The notes below the pieces were generated by a model that was given only the letters and a program-made list of their open reading frames with translations, did no database searches and was not told where the DNA came from. Below, one piece after another: positions 5,270-6,055 of a stretch of DNA of 6,055 nt. The DNA is from Bacteroides sp. CAG:144. Lineage in GTDB: Bacteria; Bacteroidota; Bacteroidia; Bacteroidales; UBA11471. Within the stretch, counting starts at the first letter, position 1. Every line of letters begins with the position of its first letter. The position numbers were made by a program, and so were the translations under genes. The DNA lies in assembly GCA_000434215.1 (NCBI GenBank), contig HF999741.1, positions 86,769-92,823 of the forward strand, in the 5' to 3' direction.

Positions 5270-6055
5270 ATGAAGATATTTCCGACCGAAAAGATAAAGA
5301 AGATAGACCGCTATACCATCGACTACGAGCCTATCGCCTCCATCGATTTGATGGAACGGGCTGCTTCGGCAATTACCCGAGAAATCATCGACCAATGGGA
5401 CAATCGCCGACAAGTCGTTGTTTTTGCCGGCCCCGGAAATAATGGGGGCGATGCCCTCGCCGTAGCCCGTATGCTCACACAAGGCGGTTATACGGTCGAT
5501 AGTTACCTCTTCAACCCCAAAAATCACTTGTCTCCCGATTGTGCAATCAATAGAGAACGCCTGAAAAAAAGTAACGCAAAACTGCATGAAGTCATCAACG
5601 AATTCGTTCCACCCCGACTTCACAAAGACATGCTCGTCATAGACGGCCTGTTCGGTTCGGGCCTGCAACGCCCGCTCGAAAATGCATATGCTTCGGTCGT
5701 ACAATACATCAATGCTTCGGGAGCAATCATCGTATCAATAGACATACCTTCGGGCATGATGGGTGAAGACAACAGGTTTTGTAGCCGGCAAAACATCATA
5801 CATCCTGCACTCACCCTGACTCTGCAATTTCCCAAACTCGCTTTTTTTACCTCGGAAGAGTGTCCGTTAACGGGAAACTGGAAAATTTTAGACATCGGAC
5901 TACATCACGATATCATAGAAAAAGAGGATACCCCCTATTACTATATACAGCCGGCCGAAGTTGCCGAATGGATAAAAAAGCGGGAAAGATTTTCGGACAA
6001 ATACGACTACGGCCATTTACTGGTCGTTGCCGGCAGCCGGGGTATGGCAGGGGCT
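5270..6055 (+). CDS. nnr: Bifunctional NAD(P)H-hydrate epimerase / ADP-dependent dehydratase (NnrE-NnrD, YjeF family), C-terminal part outside window
   Basis: The frame is open from the ATG at 5270 to the window edge: 262 residues of a protein usually about 500 long. It repairs NADHX and NADPHX, damaged hydrated cofactors: the N-terminal domain epimerises the R form to S, and the C-terminal ribokinase-like domain dehydrates the S form using ADP. The epimerase domain (about 1-215) shows AGPGNNGGDALAVAR (53-67, phosphate-binding loop with Asp61), DGLFGSGL (125-132), SIDIPSG (156-162) and the FPKLAFF segment with Lys189. The dehydratase domain begins near 243 with KYDYGHLLVVAGSRGMAGA, its typical first strand and glycine loop; its catalytic Asp lies off the window. 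The start follows ATATGAT and gives the usual N-terminus (MKIFPTEKIKKID). An overlapping ATG three bases upstream is out of frame and closes at once. Confidence 0.96.
   Translation, partial: MKIFPTEKIKKIDRYTIDYEPIASIDLMERAASAITREIIDQWDNRRQVVVFAGPGNNGGDALAVARMLTQGGYTVDSYLFNPKNHLSPDCAINRERLKKSNAKLHEVINEFVPPRLHKDMLVIDGLFGSGLQRPLENAYASVVQYINASGAIIVSIDIPSGMMGEDNRFCSRQNIIHPALTLTLQFPKLAFFTSEECPLTGNWKILDIGLHHDIIEKEDTPYYYIQPAEVAEWIKKRERFSDKYDYGHLLVVAGSRGMAGA

Noticed and set aside
5081..5704. 207-residue minus-strand ORF running into hpt
   Set aside because: It is antisense to nnr, whose motifs are complete, and crosses both the nnr and hpt promoters; the protein has no recognisable features.
1..6055. 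Mobile elements, CRISPR arrays, tRNA/rRNA genes, toxin-antitoxin or defence genes
   Set aside because: No long direct or terminal repeats, no spaced repeat array, no RNA gene pattern; nearly all DNA is accounted for by recognised housekeeping genes.

Overview
The window looks like ordinary chromosomal housekeeping DNA from a member of the Bacteroidales. The grounds are three promoter-like elements matching the Bacteroidetes -7 consensus TAnnTTTG, A-rich leaders with little Shine-Dalgarno signal, a lipid-anchored OmpH/Skp-like protein, and the gene set pepD / OmpH-like / pgeF / obgE / adk / hpt / nnr. GC content is moderate by eye and codon use looks even across the genes. The genus cannot be fixed from the sequence; a Barnesiella-like or Bacteroides-like relative is only a guess.

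Layout. Positions 1-762 (minus) hold the N-terminal half of an aminoacyl-histidine dipeptidase (pepD), cut by the window edge. A 140-bp AT-rich divergent intergenic region follows, containing a palindrome made of two facing -7-type boxes. On the plus strand come a 68-residue single-pass membrane protein (903-1109) and, 40 bp later, an OmpH/Skp-family lipoprotein (1150-1743). A near-perfect 17-bp inverted repeat at 1763-1798 separates that pair from a convergent minus-strand cluster, read from right to left: hpt (purine salvage), adk (adenylate kinase), then a terminator hairpin and a probable new promoter, obgE (ribosome-assembly GTPase) and pgeF (peptidoglycan-editing laccase-domain enzyme). 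The obgE and pgeF reading frames overlap. From 5270 to the right edge, divergent from hpt, runs the first half of the bifunctional NAD(P)H-hydrate repair enzyme Nnr (epimerase domain complete, dehydratase domain just starting).

How the genes relate. hpt and adk both serve purine nucleotide homeostasis (IMP/GMP salvage and AMP/ADP/ATP balance). ObgE senses guanine nucleotides. PgeF and Nnr are both quality-control enzymes, for peptidoglycan precursors and for damaged NAD(P)H. The small membrane protein and the OmpH-like lipoprotein probably act at the envelope. I see no mobile element, CRISPR array, tRNA, rRNA, toxin-antitoxin pair or defence system. The less explained elements are the small membrane protein, the face-to-face promoter palindrome, and the hairpin cluster between adk and obgE.
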